Shown: in pieces, positions 47,651 to 58,439 of the stretch
Numbering within the stretch: position 1 is the first letter of the stretch
Layout of the letters: each line of letters begins with the position of its first letter
Assembly: GCF_048564905.1 (NCBI RefSeq)
Contig: NC_133021.1
Location: forward strand, 26,671,097-26,735,096
Direction: 5' to 3'
DNA length: 64,000 nt
Origin: Vicugna pacos
Lineage: Eukaryota > Chordata > Mammalia > Artiodactyla > Camelidae
Translations under genes and position numbers: made by a program
The notes under the pieces: generated by a model
Database searches by the model: none
What the model saw: the letters and a program-made list of their open reading frames with translations, nothing else
Told to the model about the DNA's origin: nothing

Positions 47651-49104
47651 GCAGGATCTTGCCTGAGATAACTGACTTGAACATCGGAGAGAGAAAAAAT
47701 GACTTAAAAACTACTTGTGAGTTGTGGTTCTTCTGATCATGGTCCCTCCTGCCTTCCCCTTCACTAACATTTAGGATCCCTAAATGTAAAGGAAATCTGT
47801 ATAAGTTAGTCCTAACTGAAGTTGTTTTTCTAGGTCAAGCTGCAGTTGTTCAGAGATTTCCTTATAAATGAAAACAAGGGGGCAGTTCTGTGACTTCCGT
47901 GCTTCCGTGGAATGACTGAGCGTTTAGTTTTAATTGGTGCTATAAAATAAGGCATCCATGCAGGGGACACAGGGGTCTAGAAACCTGGGCATAGTGTCTG
48001 GCTTTGCCATGAAGTGTGACAGGCCACAGTCTAGCATCTAATACTTCTTTGTCCAGGTGTAGGCATGCCCAAATCTGTGTTCTTTTTAGAATGGCCAATT
48101 CAAATTGTTACAGAAATGGATAAGGGCCACAGGGTCACTTGCTAACAGAACAGGATGTACGCTGAAAATTGAAAAATTCAAACCAGACCGTAATGCTAAT
48201 TCAGTACAGAGACGCAGGATGTCACGCCTCACAACCAGGCTGGGTGTGATGCGTGGGTGTCCTCTAATTTCATTTCTGAGTATTATTTATGCGATTAATC
48301 ACATTCAGAAATAAGTGTTTATCCTAATGCATCAGCACCAGCGGTGGGTGGGTGGGGACGGCTGCAAGCAGGTATTGTCCCTAATTACTCCTTTGGAACT
48401 ATTAAGTGAACAGTTATCCAGAGCTGTCTCAATGGTCTGTGGCAAGATAATTAGCTGAAAGATCCACAAACAAACCTGCAGGGTACCCTCCGTCAGCCGC
48501 GTAAACAAAGCTGCGTCTGGAGACCTGTCTCCCAGCTGGGAGAGCGGAGCAGACCGTGCTTTTTTGGGGTTAGATGACCCCTTGAAAGGAACTCGCTAGA
48601 CATGAGTGTGAAAGACAAGGGGCCCACTTTGAAATTCAAGGCCCAGCTAGAAGACCCGCGTGGTGCTTGATGGCACTTGGCAAGCAGCTGTTCTGAAATT
48701 TCTAGGATGTTGTGCTGCTTTCTTCAGAAAACAGAGGGCAGAGGAAAGAGGCTGGGATCCTGAGGCTGGGAGAGCATCACTTCCCAGGACAGGGCTTAGT
48801 CAGACACAGTCACATGTTTTGTTGTTTAAATTTCCCCATTTGGAAAATGAAACGAACCACATGACTGTTTCTTCAAACTTTTCTTTTCTTTTTTTAATTA
48901 AAAAATTTAAGCCACAACCCTTTATTCCAATGACAATTCACCTGGAAGCCCAGACAGGATCACTCAGAGTGGGTCTCTCTTCATCGTGATGAAAGAACCC
49001 ACCCAACGCTTAACACACTCCCTGAGCCCTGAGGGGCCCACGGATCCTGTCCCTCCCCGAGCACGTGTTTTTAGAAACTATAGAAGTAAATCTGCATTTC
49101 CTAC
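47651..49104. other. Repeat-poor stretch, possible conserved non-coding DNA
   Basis: No exon or repeat is seen. At about 48275-48520 there is a clustering of words resembling developmental factor sites: GATTAATC, CCTAATTACTCC, AGATAATTAGCTGA and GTAAACAAAG. Such words are common by chance, so a regulatory role is only a guess. Confidence 0.35.
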
Positions 49105-49255
49105 ACTTGCCTACAAATCACAAGGGATCTTGTTCAACTGCGAATTCTGATTCATCAGGTCTGGGGGGAGGCCTGGGACTCTGCATTTCTAACAAGGACA
49201 CACCCTGCAGAGCAGGGGGAGTGGCTCTCTACATTCTCTTCAAACAGGAGCATTC
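49105..49255 (+). mobile_element. MER5A (hAT-Charlie) DNA transposon fragment
   Basis: AAATCACAAGGGATCTTGTT, ATTCTGATTCATCAGGTCTG and GGACTCTGCATTTCTAACAA match MER5A in order. The terminal inverted repeats are decayed. Confidence 0.85.
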
Positions 49256-49989
49256 TTTACAAACAATGAGGAATTTTTTTTAAACTATACTTCCTGGGAC
49301 ATACTTATACTAAAAAAAATTATTCATTGTTTATTTGAAATTCAAATCTATCTAAGCATCCTGTATTTTATTTGGCAACCCCATCCATAGGGAAATACAA
49401 CCATGTCTGTGCCCTGGACAGTCAGACTTGCAATCCAATTCAAATAAATGACTCCTGTCTGTGGCTGGGTCTCTTTGCTTCATGAATTGTAAGTCACTTT
49501 TTCCTTGAAAAGAGGAACTCTAATGGATTGGTCTATCTTCCGGTGTGGCCAAGAATTCCATGCAGTAACTCTTGTCTGAAGCAAATCCTGGGTGTTTTTT
49601 TTTTTTTTTCCTAACACATTCTGTACTCACTCTATTTTGGTTGCTTTTGCCCATGTGGAAGTTGTCTTACTGTCCTACAGTTGCCTCTTTTGCAGTCTAG
49701 AATTATTACTTGCCATTGGTCTGCTGCCTTCATTCTAGAGCTGAGCTATATAATTGAGAATTAGTTAATATAATCACAGTTGGTACATGTCCAAAATGAA
49801 AATTGTCCCAAGCATGTGAAGGACAGCTATCATATTATTCACACGATTTTCTGAAAGCTAAAGTATTCTTAAAACAACAACAAAAAGTGATTCTCCATTG
49901 GCTGCTAAGTACGAATGCGTCAACATAAGAAGAAACATCTTTCAGTCATACATTTCAAAGGCTTAATGTCCTTTGTGTATTTCTTCATA
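49256..49989. other. Unique stretch
   Basis: No exon or confident repeat is seen. A T run lies at about 49595-49609. Confidence 0.45.
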
Positions 49990-50176
49990 GTCCATTGAAT
50001 TTCAGACGTGACTAAAAATAACATCATCTGGGGAGATTAAAAAATAAAATGGTACTGCAGTCAAGGCCCACGTTGGTCAATTGATTTAAAATCTCTCAAC
50101 GGGGTTCAAGCAGGTGTAATTTTTTTTTGAGAAGTTCTTCAGGTCAATCAGACACAGTGTGAGGGTTGAGAACCAC
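49990..50176 (+). mobile_element. MER5-like DNA transposon relic
   Basis: TGACTAAAAATAACATCATC, TGGGGAGATTAAAAAATAAA and a terminal GTGAGGGTTGAGAACCACTT resemble MER5B or a related Charlie element. The conserved 'gagaaccact' end is clear. Confidence 0.65.
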
Positions 50177-50179
50177 TTT

Positions 50180-50440
50180 CTTTCCCATACTTTGCTATTC
50201 TGAGTCTTTGCCTGTGGTCTCCCCTAACCTGGAACACGACTTACTTCATCACCTTGACTTACATAACACTATCCATTCCACATTATTTCTAAGAAAGCTT
50301 TCTGAAGTATCCCCTACTCCAGATTACCTCTAGATTAGAGGTCACTTCTCTTTCTCCTGTGTTGTCCCAGACATTTCCAGATATTTTCTCTACATCTCTT
50401 ACCACTCGTTAGCACACACTGTGGTTGTGCATACCCCTTG
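50180..50440 (+). mobile_element. Possible L2 LINE relic
   Basis: GCCTGTGGTCTCCCCTAACC, AAGAAAGCTTTCTGAAGTAT and a 'cacactgtggttgtgc' segment resemble the L2 3' UTR at high divergence. Confidence 0.45.
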
Positions 50441-51774
50441 GGGTCAAAGTCATATCTGTTCAACTCTGAAACAGGCACAGTGGTGGTGCACTGAAGATAT
50501 TTGACATCTGGAGTAGATTCTTTTTGTAACATCCGCTTCCTTTGCAAGACAACATTATTTTCAGTAATAATCACCAAAGGAAATGAAAAATAATAATGGC
50601 CAGAAAGGAAGCCTATGGTGAAAACCTTCCTGTTTTGAACATCGTAGATAGAATTGAGCCAGCAAAAAATATTACAAATAGAAAACAAAAGAAATATTAC
50701 TGTACAAAAAGGGAAAATAGAATGACAGTGCATTTTTGAAAAAAAAAAAAAGAAGGGAGAGGGGGAAGACACAGGAGGGAATATTGCCAAATGAACGAAC
50801 ACCAGGTTCAGAGAATGACTTGCACTTTGCAATAATGGAACTGAAGTAACTCAAGTTCTTTTTTCTTTGTCTTTACAGCCATATTGCATGCTACCATCCT
50901 TTATTTGGAATCTACTGTTTTAACACAGATACGTGCAGTACGATGTGGGTTGGAGACCCGTTGACCCTGAACACTTACAAAGGACTCCAAATTCTTAGAG
51001 CCACAGCTCATAAGAATTCATTTATTCTTTACATGAATGTGTTCAGCTGAGTCTGCTATCGGGGCCGAGTGTGTAACTGGGAGTTCTCTGCATTAACTTC
51101 CATGTAGAAGACAGTACTTACTACAGGAAAAATAAGAAAACTGTGCTGAGGTGAAGTTTGCATATATACGATGTTAGTAAAACTCGACAGTTAACTGAGC
51201 CAACTTTTTAGACATCAGATCAGCAAAAGTTTTGAACATAATTTAGAATTTCGGGCACACAGTGCTAATAAAAAGCTCACTGTATTGTAGTCAGTTTTAC
51301 TATGATCATACTATTCTCTGTAGACAATGCACCCCCTTTTCGTACGACCTGTACCTGTGGCAGGGTGCTCTGGAAGCTCCGCCCCTGGTTCCTCGATGCA
51401 CAAGGGGCCCCCAGAGTGTCTGTACTGACTTGCATTGATCTTCTTCTCTAGTTCATGCCCCATGAGAGAGATTCAGCATCCAGATTCCTTTATTCCTCTT
51501 TTGACTTCAGCCCATTATTGGCCACATGGTTGCCCCAAATGACAATGACTAGTAGTGCGTTCATGTAGGTACAAGGACATTCTGTCAGCCAATAAAACTG
51601 CTATTTAAGCACCTAAAACACGACACTAAACTCAAGGCGTTCATAGTATTTAGGGGAAATGAGGTATTTGCATGCAAAACCTTGAACGCACGGACAAGAG
51701 ATTTGATGACTCAGCGTTAAGTCAAGTATCTGCCGAAAGTTTTGAAAGGTAATGTTGTAAGTTTTGAGGAAAGG
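50441..51774. other. Unique stretch
   Basis: No exon or confident repeat is seen. The 165-codon minus frame at 50335-50832 is partly low complexity (poly-Phe from an A run) and overlaps a decayed L2. Confidence 0.45.
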
Positions 51775-51786
51775 GGCCTTCCTTTG
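51775..51786 (+). repeat. Target-site duplication, left copy
   Basis: GGCCTTCCTTTG, identical to 51828-51839. Confidence 0.92.
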
Positions 51787-51827
51787 CAAGACCAGTGCTC
51801 TAACCCCTGAGCTATGGAGCCAGCTGA
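51787..51827 (-). pseudogene. tRNA-Thr 5'-half tailless retropseudogene
   Basis: The 41-bp insert read on the minus strand is TCAGCT followed by 35 nt that begin GGCTCCATAGCTCAGGGG and end GAGCACTGGTCTTG. As I recall it, mammalian tRNA-Thr(UGU) has the same 35 nt from position 1 through anticodon position 35, with no difference. Sequence then stops inside the anticodon and continues directly into a perfect 12-bp duplication (51775-51786 and 51828-51839). There is no A tail, no 3' tRNA half and no CCA. This fits the published class of mammalian tailless retropseudogenes, thought to arise by L1 machinery. The TCAGCT leader may be part of the unprocessed 5' leader of the precursor tRNA, or filler. 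It cannot make a tRNA. Confidence 0.88.
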
Positions 51828-51839
51828 GGCCTTCCTTTG
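51828..51839 (+). repeat. Target-site duplication, right copy
   Basis: GGCCTTCCTTTG, the second copy of the 12-bp duplication around the tRNA-Thr fragment. Confidence 0.92.
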
Positions 51840-52559
51840 GATTTGAGTTACCAGGGATGGTTTCATGAACAGATTGAATATGAAGACAAAGGACAGAATG
51901 AAGTTCTCCATCAGTGCAGCCTTGATGGTACTTGCTGGACTCACTCTAGGTCTTTACAAAACTTCAGCCACTGGTTTTGAGAGCTTTGTTTTTTCCCCTT
52001 CTTTACTTTACCCACTGCAGCAACTTTAATAACTTTAACATTCTCTTCCTTGGGGATCCTCCCAGATCATTTTGAAAATATTCACTTTCATCCCTTCTAT
52101 ATTGCTCCTTCTTCCTCAGCTCAATTAAAACAGCCACCTCTGAGGCCTGGCCATCTCATGGCAGGTACGGCCTTTAATTCCTTTAGATTAAGTTCTCCCA
52201 CCCTTGTCTTAAATCCTCACCTTCTACATTTCCCTATTCCAGACCCCAAGCAGTCATAACTATTACAGAAAAAAGTCACATATTCGAGTTAATCCAGCCC
52301 CAATGAATCACACTCTTTTAATTGCAAAACCTGATCAATTCCCTCTTGTTAAATCTGTATGATGCGCCCAAACTGCCTCCAATCCCAACCCTGGGCTGTC
52401 TTTCTCAGTCTTGTATTTCATCACCCATTTTTACTGAGAAGATTAATCCATTAAGAAGATGCCAATCCTTTCCCGCTCTCTTCACTAACACCTTTATGAC
52501 TACTCATCCTTGCTCGTTATCTGAAATAAAAAGAAGGTCTTCCTCTGTTACACAGTTAA
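51840..52559. other. Pyrimidine-rich stretch, no gene seen
   Basis: No exon is supported. It may contain further decayed 5' parts of the L2 element that follows. Confidence 0.4.
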
Positions 52560-53290
52560 TCGCATTTCCTCCTCAATCCTGTCTCTGCCATGAAGTTACT
52601 AAAAAACACTCCTTTCATTGCTTCTTTACCTTATGCCTACACTCAACATCAGAAAAACAACCACAAAAACCCTCAAACTACCTTTACTCGATGTTTCTTT
52701 GTATCCTCAGCACTAAATCTCTCTTCAATGTCTGGCTGAATCCACAGCCTTCACATTACAAACCATTTCACTCCCTTAAATCTGATTCTGCTTCTTCTCT
52801 TGATGCTGCATTCTCTCAGGTTACAAATAATCTTTTCATCAAGTTTCTATCTTTTCTTCTTTTAAGTCTTTGGTGTCTCACACGGCTGCCTCCACTTCAT
52901 TCTTGACCCTCTCCCTTCTGCTGGCTCTCTGTGATGGTACATCCTCTTAGATCTTGCGTTTGTTTATTTTTGTTATGTTTGCTTTTGTTTTGTTTTTTCT
53001 TCTTACACTTGTCTCCTTTCCTGGTTTATAAACACTAAATGTTAACATTGTCCCAGGAGATCCACCAGTTCCTTGCTCTCTCATTCCCACAGCAATCTTT
53101 GTTCTCTTGGGGTTCAATTCCATATTTTCTCAGCCGACTGCTTTGCGTTAATCTGTTCCTTTTCTTCAGTTGCTTTTTTGAAGAGGCCCAACTGTGAGTT
53201 GACCATCAGTTAGAACCAAACATGCCTCCAATCCACCCCTCATTTTCTTTCCTAAACTAATTTTGTCTTCTAAGGTTTCTAATTCGGTGG

Positions 53291-53311
53291 CTAGAAAATT
53301 TAATTTTCTAG
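53291..53311. repeat. Perfect 21-nt palindrome
   Basis: CTAGAAAATT, a single T, then AATTTTCTAG: two perfectly complementary 10-bp arms. It lies in the L2 relic and is probably fortuitous. Confidence 0.9.
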
Positions 53312-53399
53312 TATCTCAGATTTTGAGCTTTGAAAGTATCTTTGATTCCTTCTTCCTCAACCCATACATTCAGTGCAGAGAATCAGGCCACTGTCTCCA

Positions 53400-53560
53400 C
53401 CTTTACCACTAATTAGCTCCAGGAGTTTTGGAAATTGGCTAATTTCTTGGACTTTCAGCTACCTTCTCTGTAAAATAGGAATATAATAATGCCTACATGT
53501 ATGGACCTCATTTGGGAACAGTGAGAATCAAAGATAATTAATTGAAAATACTTTCAGAGA
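53400..53560 (+). mobile_element. MIR SINE relic inside L2
   Basis: ACCACTAATTAGCTCCAGGA, TACCTTCTCTGTAAAATAGG and AATAATGCCTACATGTATGG match the MIR order on the plus strand. L2-like sequence continues on both sides. Confidence 0.75.
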
Positions 53561-54200
53561 TAAAACTTTAAGCAGATGAAAACTGCTAAATTCTGTCTTC
53601 CTTCATGTGACTTTTGAGTGAACCCCATTCTGTTCCTTCTATTAATACCCTAATTCAATTCCCAGCTCTCAACTCACACACGGACTGCCGATACAGCTTT
53701 CTTATACTCCTCTGTAGGTCCCTTCTCTCTTTTCCTGCTGTCTCCAGCCCTCTTCTCCAATGGCATTTTCAATTTCTACTTCTTTATTACATCACTGATT
53801 CTCACTGCCTGTAGAATGAAGCCCAGATTTTGTCAAAGCTTGTCACATGTAACCTCCATCTATATTAAAACTATTCCTAGTACTTGTCCATAGATATCAA
53901 TCTATAGTTGAACAAATCAATCCATCTTGCCCTTTCTTGATTTAACGCTTTTGTAAAATCATAACATACCCCTCTTCCATGTGAAATGTCACTACTTCTT
54001 CCTCTTTGCTTACGCACAGCATGGTCATCTTTCAAGACTCAGCTCAAATACTATTTCTTTAATGAAATTCCCGCTGATTAATCTCCTCTCTTTCCTAAGA
54101 ATTTGGCAGTACTTGACTGCACTGTTCTGCACTGGTCATACCTTTGATGTTCCTTGTTTTATTACTAAATTCCTGTGTGGCTATTTGACCTTCAAAGTTT

Positions 54201-55294
54201 TTATGTTCTATAATTTTACTTATATAATAAGCTGGTAAAGATGATGATACACAGGGTGACCATATGACATTGTCCAAATTAGGACATGTTGAGAGTGAAT
54301 GGAAGAACTATTACTGACTATAATAGACAACTGACATAAACTCGGATGCATGTTTCCCCTAGTTACACCCCTGCGGTATTAAGAGCAACTACCAGATTGC
54401 ATTTCACAAACAGAAGCTTCAGTTTTAACTGATTTTCCCTTCTGCTTTAGCACAAGCTCATAATATCATGCTGATACTGCGTTTGGCAGTATCTCTTGAG
54501 TTTTTGAACCACACTGCCACAAGTGGTTGTTTTCTACTAAAATGGGGTAATAATTTGCTATTAGACAAGCAATTTGCTCTGAGGAAAAGGAATCTGCAAT
54601 GAGTGTGAAAACAGGCCAGCTCACTGGTGCCCAGTGACTGGGCTGAAAGAACGACGGGACAATGCTGCTCTGGTCATAAATGTTCTAATAAAAGTCAAAT
54701 GTGAGTTAGTGCTGCTCTGAACAACAGCAGTACTGGCCGTGGTCCCCAAGAGGCTGTCCTCACAAAGTAAGTTGTAGCTGGAGCATCACTGTGCTTCTAA
54801 GGGAGGTCACAGAAGGTGGCAAGTTAAATTCTAATTAGTCGTGACCTTAGGAGTGCTAAGTGTTGAGCTATTTTCTGCCTTAAAGGGATTGCATGCTTTA
54901 ATCCACATTTAATCACAAGATTATGAAACAGCCCAATTGAACGGTTTATGCCATGGAATCCAAGGGTGGGCACAATTCATTGGAGGGTTGAGAGTAATGT
55001 GAATCAATCAAACCAGGGCAAAAATCAACCTGTAATATTTGACTGGTATTTCATGCCATGTGTTAAATTTGTATATGTTTAAATAAAATTAAAATTTGTA
55101 GGAAAAATTCAAAAGGCAAAGGGCAAACTTTTTACCTCTTTAAGGTACTGTATTGAAAAACAGATATCCATAATGGTATTTTTTTACTTTGAGAAACTTG
55201 GTGTATTTATTTTAGAATTCTGGATACATACTATCTCTTTCTGAATCAATTCAGAAGTTGACCTAAAAATGGTTATGAACCCACCCATAAAAAT
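54201..55294. other. Mostly unique stretch
   Basis: No exon is seen. At about 54255 the motif AGGGTGACCATATGACATTG resembles the terminal repeat of a common mammalian element also hinted at near 18260. Confidence 0.4.
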
Positions 55295-55370
55295 TCTGAG
55301 TAACACTGCTGTACCACTGAAATTAATATAATCCTGTAAATCAACTATACGTCAATAAAAAAGTCAAAAA
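55295..55370 (+). mobile_element. L1 LINE 3' terminus, about 75 bp
   Basis: TGCTGTACCACTGAAATTAA and GTAAATCAACTATACGTCAA, then TAAAAAAG, are the end of an L1 3' UTR. No duplication was resolved. Confidence 0.85.
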
Positions 55371-56734
55371 ATAATTCAGATCCTGAGAAGGGGCATAAAA
55401 TAATACTTACAGAGCAGGAAAATAAACGTTAAGGGATCTCTGCTGTACAAGATCAGTTGTAGAAGTATTACAGACGCACTTATAACAGTTCTCATACGAT
55501 ATTGTAACTGACTAATATCAGTGCTTAATCATGCCTCACGTCCAGCCTCCAGCGATGTTCATTACTATCCTTTACAAAAATTCATGTAATTTCCACCAAA
55601 GCTTAGTTGAAAGCGCAAGACATTCATTCATCCTGTGATAAAGAAGTAATGATAACCATTCTAATGATATGATGTGAGCCAAGTTACAGCCCTGGTTGTA
55701 ATGTTCACAACATTTTAAAAATGAAAAAACAAAAAAGAAAAGGAACTAAAACAGCCAGATGTCTGAGAGAGACCAGTTGGAACCTATAGAAATGACTCTT
55801 CATTGCACAATCAATGGTATTATATCCAGGGGTTGATACTATGGCTTGTGAATAATTTAGATCACTTTAAATCACTTTTTTCCTTCCTCTTCACATTTGG
55901 AAAACCCAGCAATATTTGCTTAAGAAATGTGAGTAGGTATGGGAAATAAATAAACCTCTCCAAAAAATACAAGAAAGTAGGAATGGGAAAAAATGAATAC
56001 CTTCAATACATTTTGGTATTTATACAATTTTTGGCTAAAACTAATAACCATCTTTTAAAAAATAGGGCCTTTAACACTATGCCAATGAAGGCAGTTTGGG
56101 AGCCAGCAAATTTGGTTTTAATTCCTGGTTGGATTACACAGAGGGGTTGAGGAATTGACAAAAATGTCACAAAACTTATGTAAAGTCTGTCCTCTTTGCA
56201 CGGCATTCTTTCAGCTGCTTTTAACTGGTTCCTGGTTCTGTTACTGTCAGACACGAAGGCCTCAGGCAAATCACTTCCCATCTCTTGTTATCCATGATCT
56301 TATGTATAAACTGCAAAACTGGACAAACACTGGCTCTCTGCTTACTGTGAGCCTCCAGCCTCCCGTTGGCCTTACACCTGATAAATATGTGCCAATAATT
56401 TTTAAAAAGAGAAACAGTTTTAATTCAACTGTAATTTTATGCCTTTAAAACATATGGAGAATGACTCAATTAAAATATTCCAATGAGATTTGAATTAAAA
56501 ATATCTGAATGTATCAGGTCTTATATCAGTGTTGCGATTTAAAGAGTGCTTCTATTTCCAAGCATACAAATGTTTATTCAGGAAAATGGAGTTTAACTTT
56601 TCTTTAGGTAAGACATGTCGTGCAAAAAGTTGTGAATCACTGCATTTGCTTTTTCCTGAAATTTCCTTCTACCTTCAACTTTCTGTCATTTCCTGATTCT
56701 GTTTATTGAAGCTCCACTTGGATTATTTTAGATA
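55371..56734. other. Unique stretch
   Basis: No exon or confident repeat is seen. Confidence 0.45.
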
Positions 56735-56840
56735 AGACTGTTTATTCAGCAAACATTTACTAAGCACTGTGCTTGTCCTGGGGATAAAAACAATGAACGA
56801 GACAGATGTGCTGTCCCTTGGAACTACAATGTTGTTATTA
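56735..56840 (-). mobile_element. L2 LINE 3' terminus relic
   Basis: The plus strand contains AGCAAACATTTACTAAGCAC, GGGATAAAAACAATGAACGA and GACAGATGTGCTGTCCCTTG, the reverse complement of the L2 3' end. Confidence 0.7.
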
Positions 56841-57519
56841 AAGTTTACCAAGAAGTAAAATAAAATAATACTTACACTAAGGAAAGCCTTTTGGATTTAG
56901 TTTTAAAGTCAGTCCCTTGAAAGAACTGATGAGTTAGTTTCATCTATTAACCAGAGTTAACAGAAAATAATTTTATTTCTCATAATCTCTGGTTACTTAT
57001 TTGTCCCATTGAAATACCACAAATCATTTCATTAAAAAAAAAATATATATATATACTAAGTTTTCCAATTATACTAAATATATTCTGCTAAATAGATTTT
57101 ACAGTTGGTAAATAAAAATTTAAATCCAAAAATATAACTGTTTAGTTTTTTAAAATATATTTTATATTGCTTTTCCTTCTCTGTACTCTTGTAACTTTTT
57201 CTAGACAGTATCTTTCTTGTATAACTTTCTGCTCTTATAGTCATTTGCCCTATAATTTCATTTGTTTTACATTTAGATTTGTCACTATCAATATATTTAC
57301 CACCTCAGTTTTCCTTTGATTTGACTTTGCCCAATATCCTCAGTGGTTTTCAGTCCATCTGGTTCCTTTTTTATGTACCTCAATTTCTAAACAAATTCTA
57401 CTGCAATTATGTTGTTTGCCAAAACATATCTAGCCCAATGATTCTCCCTGATTTTTCATTATTCTAATAAATTTCTTATGTGGCTTTGCATCCACTAGAT
57501 GGGAACTGTTTTTTCTATT
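56841..57519. other. AT-rich unassigned stretch
   Basis: No exon is seen. A short TA run lies at about 57043-57055. Confidence 0.4.
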
Positions 57520-57900
57520 CATAATCTTTCCTGTAATTTTCTCAATGGCTTAATAAATTGATGTTTATTTCTTGCTCACATTATAGTCCAAGACAAGTGT
57601 TCCTATAAGCAGCAACTTCCTTCCATACATGGATCGGGCTTTTTCCATCTTGGCTTCTCCAGCCCCTAGGAACTGCGTATCCAGTTGGTGGATGAGGAGG
57701 GAAGGGATGTCAAAGGCACATTCAATTCTTAAAAGCCTTGACTTAAAAAGCGGCACACATTGCTTACTGGTGGTGATTCGTAATCATATGGCTACACTCA
57801 GACGCGACAGAGCATGGGAAAGGTAATCTTAACTTGCACAATTACTCACCAGCCATAACTCTCTACCATGGATTTGGGAGCATGAATTATGGTGGATAGT
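57520..57900 (-). mobile_element. LTR-like dispersed repeat fossil (MaLR-like, uncertain)
   Basis: Read on the minus strand it has an 'aagatggaaaaagcc' block and ends in GTGAGCAAGAAATAAACATC then TTAAGCCATTGAGAA. That ending is characteristic of old mammalian LTRs of the MaLR style. Family and limits are not firm. It is old and solitary as far as can be seen. Confidence 0.45.
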
Positions 57901-58164
57901 TAGTCATCTGTACTATTTAAATTCACCTCTTTTTAATGGTTTATATAAGGCTCAGACATTTACAAATATAAAACACTCAATACAATATATGCCAGATCAA
58001 AAGCAACAATAAATTATATCTAGTATAATTATCTGTATTATTTTGACACTCAACAAATGGGAGAATAGAATGTACATATATAAATTATACACACTGTCAT
58101 ATAATATACATAATATGTAATATTAGATTATTATATAAATAATATCATGCATGTATACATTAGC

Positions 58165-58300
58165 AATTATATTTATTTTTTAAATTGGCATATAATTGAC
58201 AAATAACATTATATTAGTTGTATATTAGCAACTGGATTTAAAAATATAAATGGAGTTAACATACAGGAAAAATAATGTAAACACTTTCTAAACATTTCCA
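58165..58300 (-). mobile_element. Old L1M 3' fragment
   Basis: The plus strand reads TTGGCATATAATTGACAAAT and AACATTATATTAGTTGTATA, an antisense L1M 3' UTR pattern. Confidence 0.5.
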
Positions 58301-58439
58301 AAATGTTTGTCACCAGGTGAAGCAAGTTCAAATGTGAGATGTGTGTCACAGCAACTGCCACCTTCAGATGCACAAAGGAGAGTCATATGAGGAAAGTGTG
58401 TAGAAATATCTGAGTGGCACCAGAAGGCTGAACTGAGTT

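Larger units (their letters stand above)
52560..54200 (+). mobile_element. Long L2 LINE relic with ORF2 and 3' UTR
   Basis: Diverged L2 blocks appear in order: TCTCTCAGGTTACAAATAAT (equivalent to 'gtcaaggtcaccaatgacct'), GTATCTTTGATTCCTTCTTC, TGTAGAATGAAGCCCAGATT, CAAGACTCAGCTCAAATACT and AAATTCCCGCTGATTAATCT. A MIR has inserted at about 53400-53560. The 194-codon frame at 52322-52906 lies in its upstream part and is not a host gene. Its left edge is uncertain. Confidence 0.65.

Noticed and set aside
50335-50832. 165-codon minus frame
   Set aside because: It has a poly-Phe stretch from an A run, overlaps an L2-like relic and has no domain.
51787-51827. A functional tRNA-Thr gene
   Set aside because: Only the first 35 nt are present. 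The T arm, acceptor 3' strand, B box and terminator are missing.
52322-52906. Longest open frame in the window (194 codons, plus)
   Set aside because: It lies in a pyrimidine-rich strand overlapping decayed L2 LINE sequence and shows no domain or codon bias. The length is explained by scarcity of stops in T/C-rich DNA.
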